From NCBI GenBank assembly GCA_945637645.1, contig CALZDK010000002.1, forward strand, positions 1-33,918: 33,918 nucleotides of DNA. The letters run 5' to 3'. This document shows positions 8,001-15,750 of this stretch, one piece after another. The position numbers and the translations under genes are program-made. The DNA comes from an uncultured Prevotella sp. (GTDB lineage: Bacteria > Bacteroidota > Bacteroidia > Bacteroidales > Bacteroidaceae). The notes below the pieces were generated by a model that saw only the letters and a list, made by a program, of their open reading frames with translations, was not told the origin of the DNA and did no database searches. How positions within the stretch are numbered: the stretch's first letter is position 1; the number at the start of each line of letters is the position of its first letter.

Positions 8001-8995
8001 TTCCTGTGCGATATTATCGGAAGTGTGGCAAGCAGGATATTGCGTCCCACGGATGTTTTCACCATTTTTGAGAATATGGCATATTTCCGTGTGTATGCCT
8101 TTTCAGGCAACGGGAAAAGTCCCTCACGCTCCAGTGTTTCAATGCGTTCATCGAGGAAACGGCGTGATCTTGTGAGCACTATAACGTTGTGGAGATAGTC
8201 CATGGTGAGCTGCGCTATGCGCCTTCTCAATGCCTGACGCTCCTCGTAAGGCAGGGTGTCAGAACGGCGGTGGAGCCGCATAATAACCGTTTCCGTATCA
8301 TCGAGCCGCCTCAACTTCCAACGATTGTCGTTGCTGGTTGTAATTCGGTTGGAGTGGACGCGATAGAAATATGCCACCGAGTCCAAGGAGAAGATACGCT
8401 CACAGCGCAACACAAGCTGGGGTGTAAACTCCTCGTCCTCGTGGACGATGTCGGCGGGGAACCTGAGGTTATGGATGACATCCTTCTTGAACAGATAGCC
8501 CCACGATGTGCCACGCAGGTTGTTCTGCCGCATAAAGTCCACACCAGCCACCGGTGTCTCGTCTACTACGGTCATGTTCTGTTCCACCTTGTTGTTTCTT
8601 GTGAAGTTGAACATCACCATGTCGGGATTCTTGTATCTTGCCACGTCGAGACATCTTTCGTATTCCGCAGTAATGAGATAGTCGTCGGCATCCACAAACT
8701 GCATGTAGGTACCGGTGGCTATTGTAATTCCGAGGTTTCTTGCGGATCCCAATCCTCCATTGGGTTTTCTTACATAAATAACGTTGTCGCCATATTCCAT
8801 CAACTCGTTCATTGGGCATATGTCCGAACCGTCGTCAACCACAATCACTTCCTTCTCGGCCTTGCTCAGCGAGAGGGAAAGAATACTTGTCAGGCATTCC
8901 CTTAGCATTGATATGTCCTCGTTGTGGTATGTCACCACGAACGACATCAGCGGTCTGTTTCCACTCTTGTTGTCCATTGTTTCTGCCATTGTCAT
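7997..8995 (-). CDS. Glycosyltransferase family 2 (GT-A)
   Basis: A 332-residue inverting glycosyltransferase. Visible motifs are SFVVTYHNED near residue 18, the nucleotide-binding EVIVVDDGSD (about 49-58), GLGSARNLGI (about 81-90) and the metal-binding DADD (102-105). The C-terminal ~100 residues are basic and helical. Mets at residues 3 and 7 are alternative starts; I kept the first because it fits the upstream promoter. It heads a minus-strand unit with a GT4 gene and an S9 peptidase, divergent from the flippase gene. It probably adds one sugar to a lipid-linked glycan; the specificity is unknown. Confidence 0.9.
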   Translation of the reverse strand: MTMAETMDNKSGNRPLMSFVVTYHNEDISMLRECLTSILSLSLSKAEKEVIVVDDGSDICPMNELMEYGDNVIYVRKPNGGLGSARNLGITIATGTYMQFVDADDYLITAEYERCLDVARYKNPDMVMFNFTRNNKVEQNMTVVDETPVAGVDFMRQNNLRGTSWGYLFKKDVIHNLRFPADIVHEDEEFTPQLVLRCERIFSLDSVAYFYRVHSNRITTSNDNRWKLRRLDDTETVIMRLHRRSDTLPYEERQALRRRIAQLTMDYLHNVIVLTRSRRFLDERIETLEREGLFPLPEKAYTRKYAIFSKMVKTSVGRNILLATLPIISHRK

Positions 8996-9018
8996 GATTC
9001 AGTTCTTGTTTTCCGATG

Positions 9019-9045
9019 CAAAAATACAATTTTTTCTTGAACAAA
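9019..9045 (-). promoter_or_regulatory. Promoter of the GT2-GT4-S9 unit
   Basis: On the minus strand TTTG (plus 9042-9045) and TATTTTTG (plus 9019-9026) are separated by 15 bp. That is somewhat shorter than the usual 19-20 bp, so the -33 assignment is less sure than the -7 box. It lies 24 bp before the GT2 start. Confidence 0.55.
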
Positions 9046-9115
9046 CGCCCATTATTGCGTTTTTTTCGACCTATTATTATAATAAAAAGGCAGAAAACGA
9101 CGTTTTCCCTACTGT

Positions 9116-10570
9116 ATGGCTACAGAAAAACTATCGACAAACAGCTATCGCCACGTTTTGAAATACACAGGCATCTTCGGTGGCGTACAGGTTTTCAACA
9201 TCCTTGTTGGACTTGTGCGCAACAAGTTTGTCGCCATTCTTCTTGGCCCCGAAGGCATGGGACTCGTCTCGTTGCTCAACACCGCCATGAACTTCATTTC
9301 CCAGTCGACGAGCCTCGGCGTGTCATTCAGTGCCATCCGCCGAATCTCGGAACTTTACGAGAGTGGCGACAGAATTGCCCTTGAGCGCTACATTGGCATA
9401 GTGAGGCTATGGTCGGTTATCGCCGCTGTGCTTGGGGCCATGGTGTGTGTTGCCGCAGGTCCGCTGCTCAATGTCCTCTCTTTCTCGTGGGGCGACCACA
9501 CTCTCCACTTCATTCTCCTTGCTCCTGCCGTGGCTATGACAGCCTTAGCCGGAAGTGAGCTTGCCATACTGAAGGGTACTCAACGTCTGCGTCAGATAGC
9601 ATCTATACAGGCACTCACCTCCGTATTGTCTCTCGCAGTGGCAATCCCTCTCTTCATTACCTTCAACTACAAGGCTATAGTGCCAGTCATCTCGCTCACC
9701 GCCCTGGTAAATCTCCTTCCTCCCCTTGTCGTTTCCAACCGCAACTACCCATTCCACTTAAGTTTCAGCCGCACGTTGTTTGCAGAGGGCAGCCCGATGG
9801 TGAGAATGGGGCTGGCGTTCACTCTCGCCGCCATGTTCACCAGCGGAAGCGACATGCTGGTAAGAGCACTGCTAAACCAAGTGTCTGACCTCAACACCGT
9901 TGGACTCTACAATGCCGCCTATATGATTACCATCACCTATTCTAGCATGGTTTTCTCGGCAATGGAGAGCGACTATTTCCCCCGACTCTCTGCAATAAAT
10001 CATGACAACGATGCAGTGAACAGTGTGGTGAACCGCCAGATGGAAGTGTCTCTCATTGTCATTTCCCCCATGCTTGCCTGTCTCATGGTCTTCCTTCCTT
10101 TCTTTGTACCTCTGCTCTTCAGCGGCAAGTTCCTGCCTGTTGTCGGCATGGCTCAGGTAGCTGCCCTCGCCATGTTTTTCAAGGCAATGTCACTACCCAT
10201 GGCATACGTCAATCTTGCCAAAGGAAACTCGCGTGTCTATCTGCTGTTCGAGGCGTTCTATGCTGTGGCTTTCGTGTTGTTAGTGGTCTCAGCATTCAGT
10301 GCCTACGGACTTCTCGGCGCTGGGTATGCCATAGTTATTGCCCATGTGGCAGAACTAATGGTAATCTATGCCTATCTCCGCTTGCGCCATGGATTCCGTT
10401 TCTCTTCATCGTCGCTGCGTCTGTCGCTCTTCCAGCTCCCCTTGCTACTTGCCGTTTATTGCATCACAGTCACCACCTCGGGAATATTGTATTGGACAGC
10501 AGGAATAACCCTAACAGTGCTTGCCGTAGTATATTCCTTGCGACAACTGCAAAATATGCGCAAAACGTAA
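9116..10570 (+). CDS. O-antigen/polysaccharide flippase, Wzx-like (MOP superfamily)
   Basis: A 484-residue, strongly hydrophobic protein with about 12-14 membrane segments. The N-terminus (YTGIFGGVQVFNILVGLVRNKFVAILLGPEGMGLVSLLNT) matches O-antigen translocases of the polysaccharide transport (PST) branch. Such proteins flip undecaprenyl-linked oligosaccharide repeats from the inner to the outer face of the cytoplasmic membrane before polymerisation or ligation. It is divergent from the GT2-GT4 unit, with 120 bp between the starts. No clear TAnnTTTG box was found before it. The stop codon is part of a small terminator hairpin. The glycan it carries is unknown; the nearby sugar-phosphate transferase, glf and glycosyltransferases are natural partners. 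Confidence 0.88.
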   Translation: MATEKLSTNSYRHVLKYTGIFGGVQVFNILVGLVRNKFVAILLGPEGMGLVSLLNTAMNFISQSTSLGVSFSAIRRISELYESGDRIALERYIGIVRLWSVIAAVLGAMVCVAAGPLLNVLSFSWGDHTLHFILLAPAVAMTALAGSELAILKGTQRLRQIASIQALTSVLSLAVAIPLFITFNYKAIVPVISLTALVNLLPPLVVSNRNYPFHLSFSRTLFAEGSPMVRMGLAFTLAAMFTSGSDMLVRALLNQVSDLNTVGLYNAAYMITITYSSMVFSAMESDYFPRLSAINHDNDAVNSVVNRQMEVSLIVISPMLACLMVFLPFFVPLLFSGKFLPVVGMAQVAALAMFFKAMSLPMAYVNLAKGNSRVYLLFEAFYAVAFVLLVVSAFSAYGLLGAGYAIVIAHVAELMVIYAYLRLRHGFRFSSSSLRLSLFQLPLLLAVYCITVTTSGILYWTAGITLTVLAVVYSLRQLQNMRKT

Positions 10571-10589
10571 ACCTTTACGTCATTTTTTA
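10565..10589 (+). terminator. Short terminator overlapping the flippase stop codon
   Basis: ACGTAA (10565-10570) pairs with TTACGT (10575-10580) around a 4-nt loop, followed by CATTTTTTAT. The TAA stop is inside the left arm. The stem is only 6 bp and AT-rich, so termination may be partial. Confidence 0.5.
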
Positions 10590-10599
10590 TGGGAAAAAG

Positions 10600-10631
10600 T
10601 TGGTGTTATTCCAAAATAATATGTACTTTTG
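10600..10631 (+). promoter_or_regulatory. uxaB promoter
   Basis: TTG (10600-10602) is followed after 21 bp by TACTTTTG (10624-10631), a good -33/-7 pair. The -7 box lies 38 bp before the uxaB start codon. Confidence 0.7.
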
Positions 10632-10669
10632 CATCGGAAATCAGAAAACAATAAAACAACAATTATAAT

Positions 10670-12109
10670 ATGAAACCACTTAACAAAGTATTTGCTCCTA
10701 AGAGCGTCATGCCTGAAAAGGTTATTCAGTTTGGCGAAGGCAACTTCCTCCGCGCGTTTGTAGATTGGATTATCTGGAACATGGACCAGAAGACAGACTT
10801 CAACGGCTCGGTTGTCGTTGTGCAGCCTATAGAGAAAGGTATGGTAGATTGGCTCAATGCCCAGGACTGCCTCTATCATGTCAACCTTCAAGGTCGTGAG
10901 AACGGAAAGCCTGTAAATACTCTCGAGCGCATTGATGTTATCAGCCGCGCCCTCAACCCATACACACAGAACGCTGCATTCATGGCTCTTGCAGACCAGC
11001 CAGAGATTCGTTTCGTGATCTCCAACACCACAGAGGCCGGTATAGCCTTTGACCCATCATGCAAACTCGACGACGCTCCAGCCTCCTCTTACCCTGGCAA
11101 GCTCGTACAGTTGCTCTACCGTCGTTGGCAGACCTTTAACGGCGACCCATCGAAGGGACTTATCATCTTCCCGTGCGAGCTCATCTTCCTCAACGGCCAT
11201 GTGCTGAAGGACTGCATAAACAAGTACATCGAGCTTTGGCAGCTTCCAAAGGAGTTCAAGGAGTGGTTTGACAACAGTTGCGGCGTATATGCCACACTCG
11301 TTGACCGTATCGTTCCAGGATTCCCACGCAAGGAAATTGCACAGATACAGGAGAAGATTAGCTATCGCGACAACCTCGTGGTACAGGCAGAGACATTCCA
11401 CCTCTGGGTGATAGAGGCACCAAAGGAAGTGGCAAAGGAGTTCCCTGCAGACAAGGCTGGTCTCCACGTACTCTTCGTACCATCGGAGGAGCCATACCAT
11501 AAGCGCAAGGTGACACTGCTTAACGGTCCTCACACGGTTCTCTCGCCAGTGGCATTCCTTAGCGGAGTGAACATCGTACGCGACGCATGCAACCATGAGG
11601 TCATCTCAAAGTATATTCACAAAGTGCAGTTCGAGGAGCTGATGCAGACTCTCGACCTTCCAATGGAAGAGCTGGAGAAGTTTGCAAGCGACGTGCTCGA
11701 GCGCTTCGACAACCCATACGTTGACCATCAGGTGACGAGCATCATGCTCAACTCATTCCCTAAATTCTGCGCACGCGACCTTCCAGGCGTGAAGACATAT
11801 CTTGAGCGCAAGGGCACACTGCCAAAGGGTCTCGTATTTGGTCTCGCTGCCATCATCACCTACTACAAGGGCGGCAAGCGTGAGGACGGTATGGAGATTG
11901 TTCCTAACGACGCACAGGAAATAATGGACCTGCTGAAAGAACTCTGGGCTACTGGCGACACACAGAAGGTTGCCGACGGCGTTCTCGGTGCTACAAGCAT
12001 ATGGGCTGAGGACCTCAACAAGATTGAAGGTCTCAACACACTCGTGAAGCAGTATCTCGACCTCATCCAGGCAAAGGGTATGCTCGAGGCTGTGAAGACC
12101 ATTCTCTAA
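10670..12109 (+). CDS. uxaB: Tagaturonate reductase (altronate oxidoreductase)
   Basis: A 479-residue member of the mannitol dehydrogenase / long-chain polyol dehydrogenase family. It reduces D-tagaturonate to D-altronate with NADH in galacturonate (pectin) breakdown. The N-terminal VIQFGEGNFLRAFVDWII segment carries the nucleotide-binding loop, and the family signature KRKVTLLNGPHTVLSP lies at about 278-293, containing the likely catalytic Lys and the LNG-x2-HT motif. The length fits UxaB. No uxaA, uxaC, kdgK or transporter is nearby, so its pathway partners are elsewhere. It has its own promoter and is followed by a 12-bp hairpin. Confidence 0.92.
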   Translation: MKPLNKVFAPKSVMPEKVIQFGEGNFLRAFVDWIIWNMDQKTDFNGSVVVVQPIEKGMVDWLNAQDCLYHVNLQGRENGKPVNTLERIDVISRALNPYTQNAAFMALADQPEIRFVISNTTEAGIAFDPSCKLDDAPASSYPGKLVQLLYRRWQTFNGDPSKGLIIFPCELIFLNGHVLKDCINKYIELWQLPKEFKEWFDNSCGVYATLVDRIVPGFPRKEIAQIQEKISYRDNLVVQAETFHLWVIEAPKEVAKEFPADKAGLHVLFVPSEEPYHKRKVTLLNGPHTVLSPVAFLSGVNIVRDACNHEVISKYIHKVQFEELMQTLDLPMEELEKFASDVLERFDNPYVDHQVTSIMLNSFPKFCARDLPGVKTYLERKGTLPKGLVFGLAAIITYYKGGKREDGMEIVPNDAQEIMDLLKELWATGDTQKVADGVLGATSIWAEDLNKIEGLNTLVKQYLDLIQAKGMLEAVKTIL

Positions 12110-12141
12110 GAAATCCTCTTAATTGTTTTACATAACCCCAA

Positions 12142-12179
12142 AGCCGCAGACTCACCTCGTTAGAGAAGAGTCTGTGGCT
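12142..12179 (+). terminator. Hairpin between uxaB and the M15 peptidase gene
   Basis: 12-bp arms (12142-12153 and 12168-12179, one G-T pair) enclose a 14-nt loop. The tail is CAATATATATAT, not a T-run, so this is either a weak terminator for uxaB or a processing/attenuation element before the peptidase. The peptidase start at 12192 lies just beyond it. Confidence 0.55.
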
Positions 12180-12191
12180 CAATATATATAT

Positions 12192-12941
12192 ATGAAGATA
12201 TCTTTTTTTACATTATTTTCTGCTATATTCCCTATATTGCTCTCGGGAAAGACAAACGGAAACACGCCAAACAATGTACAGAAGGAATGCAACTGTGGAC
12301 AAAAGATTATATTCTTCCCAGGACAGACAGTGACGGAGGATTGTATAGAAAGGCATGGTTTCGACTCTTTCTTCTCTTCACAAGCCATTCCTGACACCAT
12401 ATTCGACATGATGAGGGGAAAGTCTTTCAAGACCTACTGCACCGTGGAGCGGGAAGAGCTGAGATATATCCTCTGCCTGCATCGCGACATAAAGGGCGTG
12501 GCACACGTTGGGGAAATGGTAGTGAACAAGTCCATTGCCGCAGACATTCTTGAAATATTCAAGGAACTCTTTGTCAACAACTATCCAATAGAGAGAATGA
12601 GACTCATTGACTATTGGGACGCCGACGACGAGAGAGCTATGACAGACAACAATTCGTCGAGTTTCAATTTCAGGTTTATCTCCCACACCAATACTGTGTC
12701 GAAACACGGGGAAGGACTCGCTGTAGATATCAATCCGCTATATAATCCCTACTATAAGAAACTTCCGAACGGGACCGTGGTGATTGAACCAGCGGCAGGC
12801 AAACCATATCTTAACCGAAACAGGAATTTCAACTATAAAATAAAGAAAAATGACCTTTGCTACCGTCTTTTCATAAAACACGGATTCAAGTGGGGAGGCA
12901 ATTGGACCTCAGTAAAAGACTATCAGCATTTTGAGAAATAG
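12192..12941 (+). CDS. Exported M15-family peptidase (CwlK/VanY-like)
   Basis: A 249-residue predicted zinc peptidase. The N-terminal MKISFFTLFSAIFPILLSG is a signal peptide. The C-terminal domain has the M15 zinc signature SKHGEGLAVDIN (His172, Asp179) and the closing WGGNWTSVKDYQHFEK with the third ligand His246; this last pattern is typical of the M15C group (CwlK and phage endolysins). Such enzymes cut peptide stems of peptidoglycan, for example L-Ala-D-Glu bonds. I chose this start over one 23 codons upstream because the upstream part covers the uxaB hairpin and would bury the signal peptide. No clear promoter of its own was seen, so expression may depend on read-through from uxaB. Confidence 0.8.
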   Translation: MKISFFTLFSAIFPILLSGKTNGNTPNNVQKECNCGQKIIFFPGQTVTEDCIERHGFDSFFSSQAIPDTIFDMMRGKSFKTYCTVEREELRYILCLHRDIKGVAHVGEMVVNKSIAADILEIFKELFVNNYPIERMRLIDYWDADDERAMTDNNSSSFNFRFISHTNTVSKHGEGLAVDINPLYNPYYKKLPNGTVVIEPAAGKPYLNRNRNFNYKIKKNDLCYRLFIKHGFKWGGNWTSVKDYQHFEK

Positions 12942-12959
12942 CTATAGCAGGGCATAAAC

Positions 12960-12992
12960 AAAAAAGTTCTGATTTGGCATCAGAACTTTTTT
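12960..12992. terminator. Bidirectional terminator between convergent genes
   Basis: A perfect 14-bp stem (12960-12973 with 12979-12992) closes a 5-nt TTGGC loop, with A6 on the left arm and T6 on the right arm. It can serve both the M15 gene (plus) and the sugar-transferase gene (minus). The stop codon of the latter (12980-12982) is inside the stem. Confidence 0.9.
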
Positions 12993-13594
12993 CCAAATAC
13001 TATACTTGTAAATGTCATCCATAATATCTTCATATCGAAGAGTAATGAGTTGTGGTCGAGATAGTACAAGTCGAGCTCAAGACGCCGCAACATTTTCTCC
13101 ATGGTGTCCGTATAGCCATTGTAGAGAGTGGCATAGGAGGTTACTCCTGGACGAATTTGGTATAAAAGCTCATACTTGGGATTGCGTTGCATTATCTGGT
13201 CAATATAGAACTTGCGTTCGGGTCGAGGTCCTATGAACGACATGTCGCCCTTCAAAACATTCCACAACTGCGGCAACTCGTCAAGATGATGTTCCCTAAG
13301 AAATTGCCCCGCAGTGGTTAGCCTGTCATCGTTGTCGGGGTTGAACAATGCCGGTCCTTCCTTCTCGGCATCGAGTTTCATGCTACGGAACTTGTATATG
13401 TTGAACGGTTTGCCATGGAGCCCTATTCTTTCCTGGCTGAAAATTGCAGGACCTCCATCCTCTTTCCTTATCACAATGTAGCAATAGAGGAACAAGGGGG
13501 AGAATATTAATAGGCATACGAGGGAAACCACGATGTCGAATGTCCGTTTAATTATTTTCTGTGTATTGTTCATCACTTTTGTTTGTTTTCTCAT
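12980..13594 (-). CDS. Initiating sugar-phosphate transferase (short PHPT, WbaP/PglC type)
   Basis: A 204-residue bacterial sugar transferase that moves a sugar-1-phosphate from its UDP carrier onto undecaprenyl phosphate, the first step of repeat-unit synthesis. One membrane segment (about 19-41, DIVVSLVCLLIFSPLFLYCYIVI) is followed by the conserved core: QERIGLHGKPFNIYKFRSM, LREHHLDELPQLWNVLKGDMSFIGPRPE and YQIRPGVTSYATLYNGY. The Asp-Glu of LDELPQ fits the catalytic pair of the family. The size is that of the PglC-like core without the extra N-terminal membrane bundle of WbaP. Starts at 13594 (MRKQ) or 13573 (MNNTQ) both fit; the longest frame is rejected. It is divergent from GH53. Confidence 0.9.
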   Translation of the reverse strand: MRKQTKVMNNTQKIIKRTFDIVVSLVCLLIFSPLFLYCYIVIRKEDGGPAIFSQERIGLHGKPFNIYKFRSMKLDAEKEGPALFNPDNDDRLTTAGQFLREHHLDELPQLWNVLKGDMSFIGPRPERKFYIDQIMQRNPKYELLYQIRPGVTSYATLYNGYTDTMEKMLRRLELDLYYLDHNSLLFDMKILWMTFTSIVFGKKF

Positions 13595-13655
13595 TAAATA
13601 TAAACTACAATAACTAATATTTATTGTGTAATATGTGAGATTTTTGAAAAAAACG

Positions 13656-13686
13656 TTTGACATATTGAAAAATATTGCTAACTTTA
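13656..13686 (+). promoter_or_regulatory. GH53 gene promoter
   Basis: TTTG (13656-13659) is followed after 19 bp by TAACTTTA (13679-13686), one base off TAnnTTTG. The -7 box lies 36 bp before the chosen start codon. Confidence 0.6.
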
Positions 13687-13722
13687 CACCCGGAAAGAAA
13701 AGTAACAAAAACAAAACAACAT

Positions 13723-14991
13723 ATGAGAAACAAATACCTTTCAAGAATGATGGCAATAGCAGCCACATGTATTATAACATTCCCTACAGCAACGCTTGCC
13801 CAAAAGTATGTTGGAGGTGACATTTCAAATCTAACCGACAACGAAAAGAAATCGCCAACCTACTTCGATGCTTCCGGAAACACAATCTCCGACCCTCTCG
13901 AACTGTTCAAGGCGGAGCAGATGAATGCGATGCGTGTGCGTCTGCATGTTAATCCATCCGACTATCCCAACAACGACCCTAACGTATGCCAGGATTTGGA
14001 ATACGTGAAAGCGCTTGGCAAAAGAATAAAGGATGCCGGATTTAAGCTCATGCTCGACTTCCACTATTCCGACACATGGGCTGACCCTGCCAAGCAATGG
14101 ACACCAAAGCAATGGGAAGACCTTAGCGACACAGAACTTTACGAAAAGATTTACGACTACACAAAGGATGTGCTGCAACAAATGAAAGACGCTGGTGCTG
14201 AGCCAGAATTCATTCAGACTGGAAATGAAATAAGCTACGGTATGCTATGGGGAAAGGAAGGCAGCAGCAACCTTAAGAAGTGCTTTATGGGAAATGATGC
14301 CAACTGGGACCGTTTCACCACCCTACTCTCCCAAGCAGGCAAGGCTTGTCGTGAAGTGTGCCCATTGGCAAAGATAATCCTGCATACGGAGCGTACAACA
14401 CAACCCAACGTGCTGACAAACTTCTACGACAAGATTAAGATAGCCAATGTTGACTATGATATTATCGGATTGAGCTACTATCCAATATGGCACAACACTT
14501 TGGCTACGCTTGAGACCACACTTAACACACTTGAGGCACGCTACACCGACAAAGACATAATGATAGTGGAAACAGGGGCAGCTTATAGTTGGTTACCAGG
14601 CGATAAAGACTACACTCCTTCTTACGAAGCATCAGAAGCGGGACAAAAGCAGTTTACCGACGACCTAATCACTATGCTTAACAAGCACAACAAAGTCACA
14701 GGCCTGTTCTGGTGGTGGATGGACTACAATGCCTATCCTTGGGATACTACACGAATGGATAATTGGTGGTATGCTCCATTGATAGACAGCAATACAGGAA
14801 AACCACTTGCAGCAATGTCGTCGCTAAAGAATTTCCTCAATGGTTCAACAGGAATACGAAACACAGTGTCAGACAACAGCAACGACGAAGGGCAATGGTT
14901 CACAATTAGCGGACAACCTGCGGGACAAAACCCAAACAAGCCTGGTCTCTATATCAGGAACGGAAAGAAAATTATTGTAGGACGAAAATAA
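13723..14991 (+). CDS. Secreted GH53 endo-beta-1,4-galactanase
   Basis: A 422-residue glycoside hydrolase of family 53, which cuts beta-1,4-galactan side chains of pectin (type I arabinogalactan). A signal peptide (about 1-26, ending ATLA before QKYVGGD) leads into the TIM barrel. Family signatures are MRVRLHVNP, GFKLMLDFHYSDTWADPAKQ, the acid/base Glu169 (QTGNEISYG) and the nucleophile Glu283 (IMIVETGAAYS). After the barrel, the last ~31 residues (WFTISGQPAGQ...GLYIRNGKKIIVGRK) resemble C-terminal sorting tails of secreted Bacteroidetes proteins. I chose the start because it begins the signal peptide; an in-frame Met 16 codons earlier is unlikely. No SusC/SusD genes adjoin it. Confidence 0.93.
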   Translation: MRNKYLSRMMAIAATCIITFPTATLAQKYVGGDISNLTDNEKKSPTYFDASGNTISDPLELFKAEQMNAMRVRLHVNPSDYPNNDPNVCQDLEYVKALGKRIKDAGFKLMLDFHYSDTWADPAKQWTPKQWEDLSDTELYEKIYDYTKDVLQQMKDAGAEPEFIQTGNEISYGMLWGKEGSSNLKKCFMGNDANWDRFTTLLSQAGKACREVCPLAKIILHTERTTQPNVLTNFYDKIKIANVDYDIIGLSYYPIWHNTLATLETTLNTLEARYTDKDIMIVETGAAYSWLPGDKDYTPSYEASEAGQKQFTDDLITMLNKHNKVTGLFWWWMDYNAYPWDTTRMDNWWYAPLIDSNTGKPLAAMSSLKNFLNGSTGIRNTVSDNSNDEGQWFTISGQPAGQNPNKPGLYIRNGKKIIVGRK

Positions 14992-15018
14992 GTTTTTCGC
15001 TCAACAAGTAAAAGGAAA

Positions 15019-15057
15019 GGGGCATCACTCTTCAATCGAGGATGCCCCATATTTTGT
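15019..15057 (+). terminator. Terminator after GH53
   Basis: GGGGCATC (15019-15026) pairs with GATGCCCC (15041-15048). The stem is extended by CTC/GAG (15028-15030 with 15038-15040) after one bulged base. ATATTTTGTTCTT follows. Confidence 0.8.
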
Positions 15058-15072
15058 TCTTAAAGTTAGTGC

Positions 15073-15672
15073 TTACTTGTCAAGGAGCGCAGATGTGCGC
15101 ACACGACTCAGAGTCTCTGGAGTCATCTGCAGCAGGTTGGCTATATAGACCAACGGAGCGCGCAACACAAGCTGTGGTTGTGTTTTCACGAGTTTTGCAT
15201 AACGGTCCTGTGCTGACTCGAAGCGAAGCATATCGGCATATATCTGGCTATCTATGAGCGATTCTTCTAATATCTTGCGGTAAAGGATTTGAATGTTCAC
15301 GCTCTTCATAGCCACTTGCTCTAACAGTTTTCTTGGCATTGCATAGAGCACCGAAGGCTCCAGCGCCATAATCTGTAGTCTTGTAGGCTTCTCCATGAAA
15401 AGACTTTCTATGCACATCACTATGCTGTTTTCTACAGCCATGTGCTCTGTCAGTTCTTTGCCGTTCTTGAAATAGAACTGGCGTACAAGTCCCTTCGCTA
15501 CCCAATAAATGTTCTCGCAAGTTTCTCCTTCAGTAAGGATCTTCTCGTTCTTTGCGAATTTCATTGGACGCAGTATGCTCTCAAGCACGTCGAGCTCGTC
15601 GTGAGTCATTGTGCTGTATCTTCTCGCCAATTCCCTTGCCACATCTCTTGTGGTCAATGCTAAGTTTGCCAT
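15073..15672 (-). CDS. Crp/Fnr family transcriptional regulator
   Basis: A 199-residue regulator. About residues 20-120 form a cyclic-nucleotide-binding-type beta barrel (KNEKILTEGETCENIYWVAKGLVRQFYFKNGKE). A dimerisation helix follows. A helix-turn-helix lies at the very C-terminus (LVYIANLLQMTPETLSRVR, about 171-189). There is no N-terminal cysteine cluster as in Fnr, so it is not an obvious oxygen sensor; the ligand is unknown. The protein ends only a few residues after the recognition helix, so the usual wing is very short, as in many Bacteroidetes members. A GGAGG sequence lies about 12 nt before the start. It follows lepA by 78 bp on the same strand and could be cotranscribed. Confidence 0.85.
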   Translation of the reverse strand: MANLALTTRDVARELARRYSTMTHDELDVLESILRPMKFAKNEKILTEGETCENIYWVAKGLVRQFYFKNGKELTEHMAVENSIVMCIESLFMEKPTRLQIMALEPSVLYAMPRKLLEQVAMKSVNIQILYRKILEESLIDSQIYADMLRFESAQDRYAKLVKTQPQLVLRAPLVYIANLLQMTPETLSRVRTSALLDK

Positions 15673-15750
15673 AGGTCTTGTTCCTCCAAAATGTAAAGAG
15701 TTTGTTTTGATGTTATAATTATATGGTAATAGTTCAACTTTATGTATTTG

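Noticed and set aside
12123-12191. Upstream ATG for the M15 peptidase
   Set aside because: The added 23 codons cover a 12-bp hairpin and would hide the signal peptide.
13595-13768. Longer N-terminus for the sugar transferase
   Set aside because: It would run through the divergent GH53 promoter and add about 58 residues that do not belong to the short transferase family.
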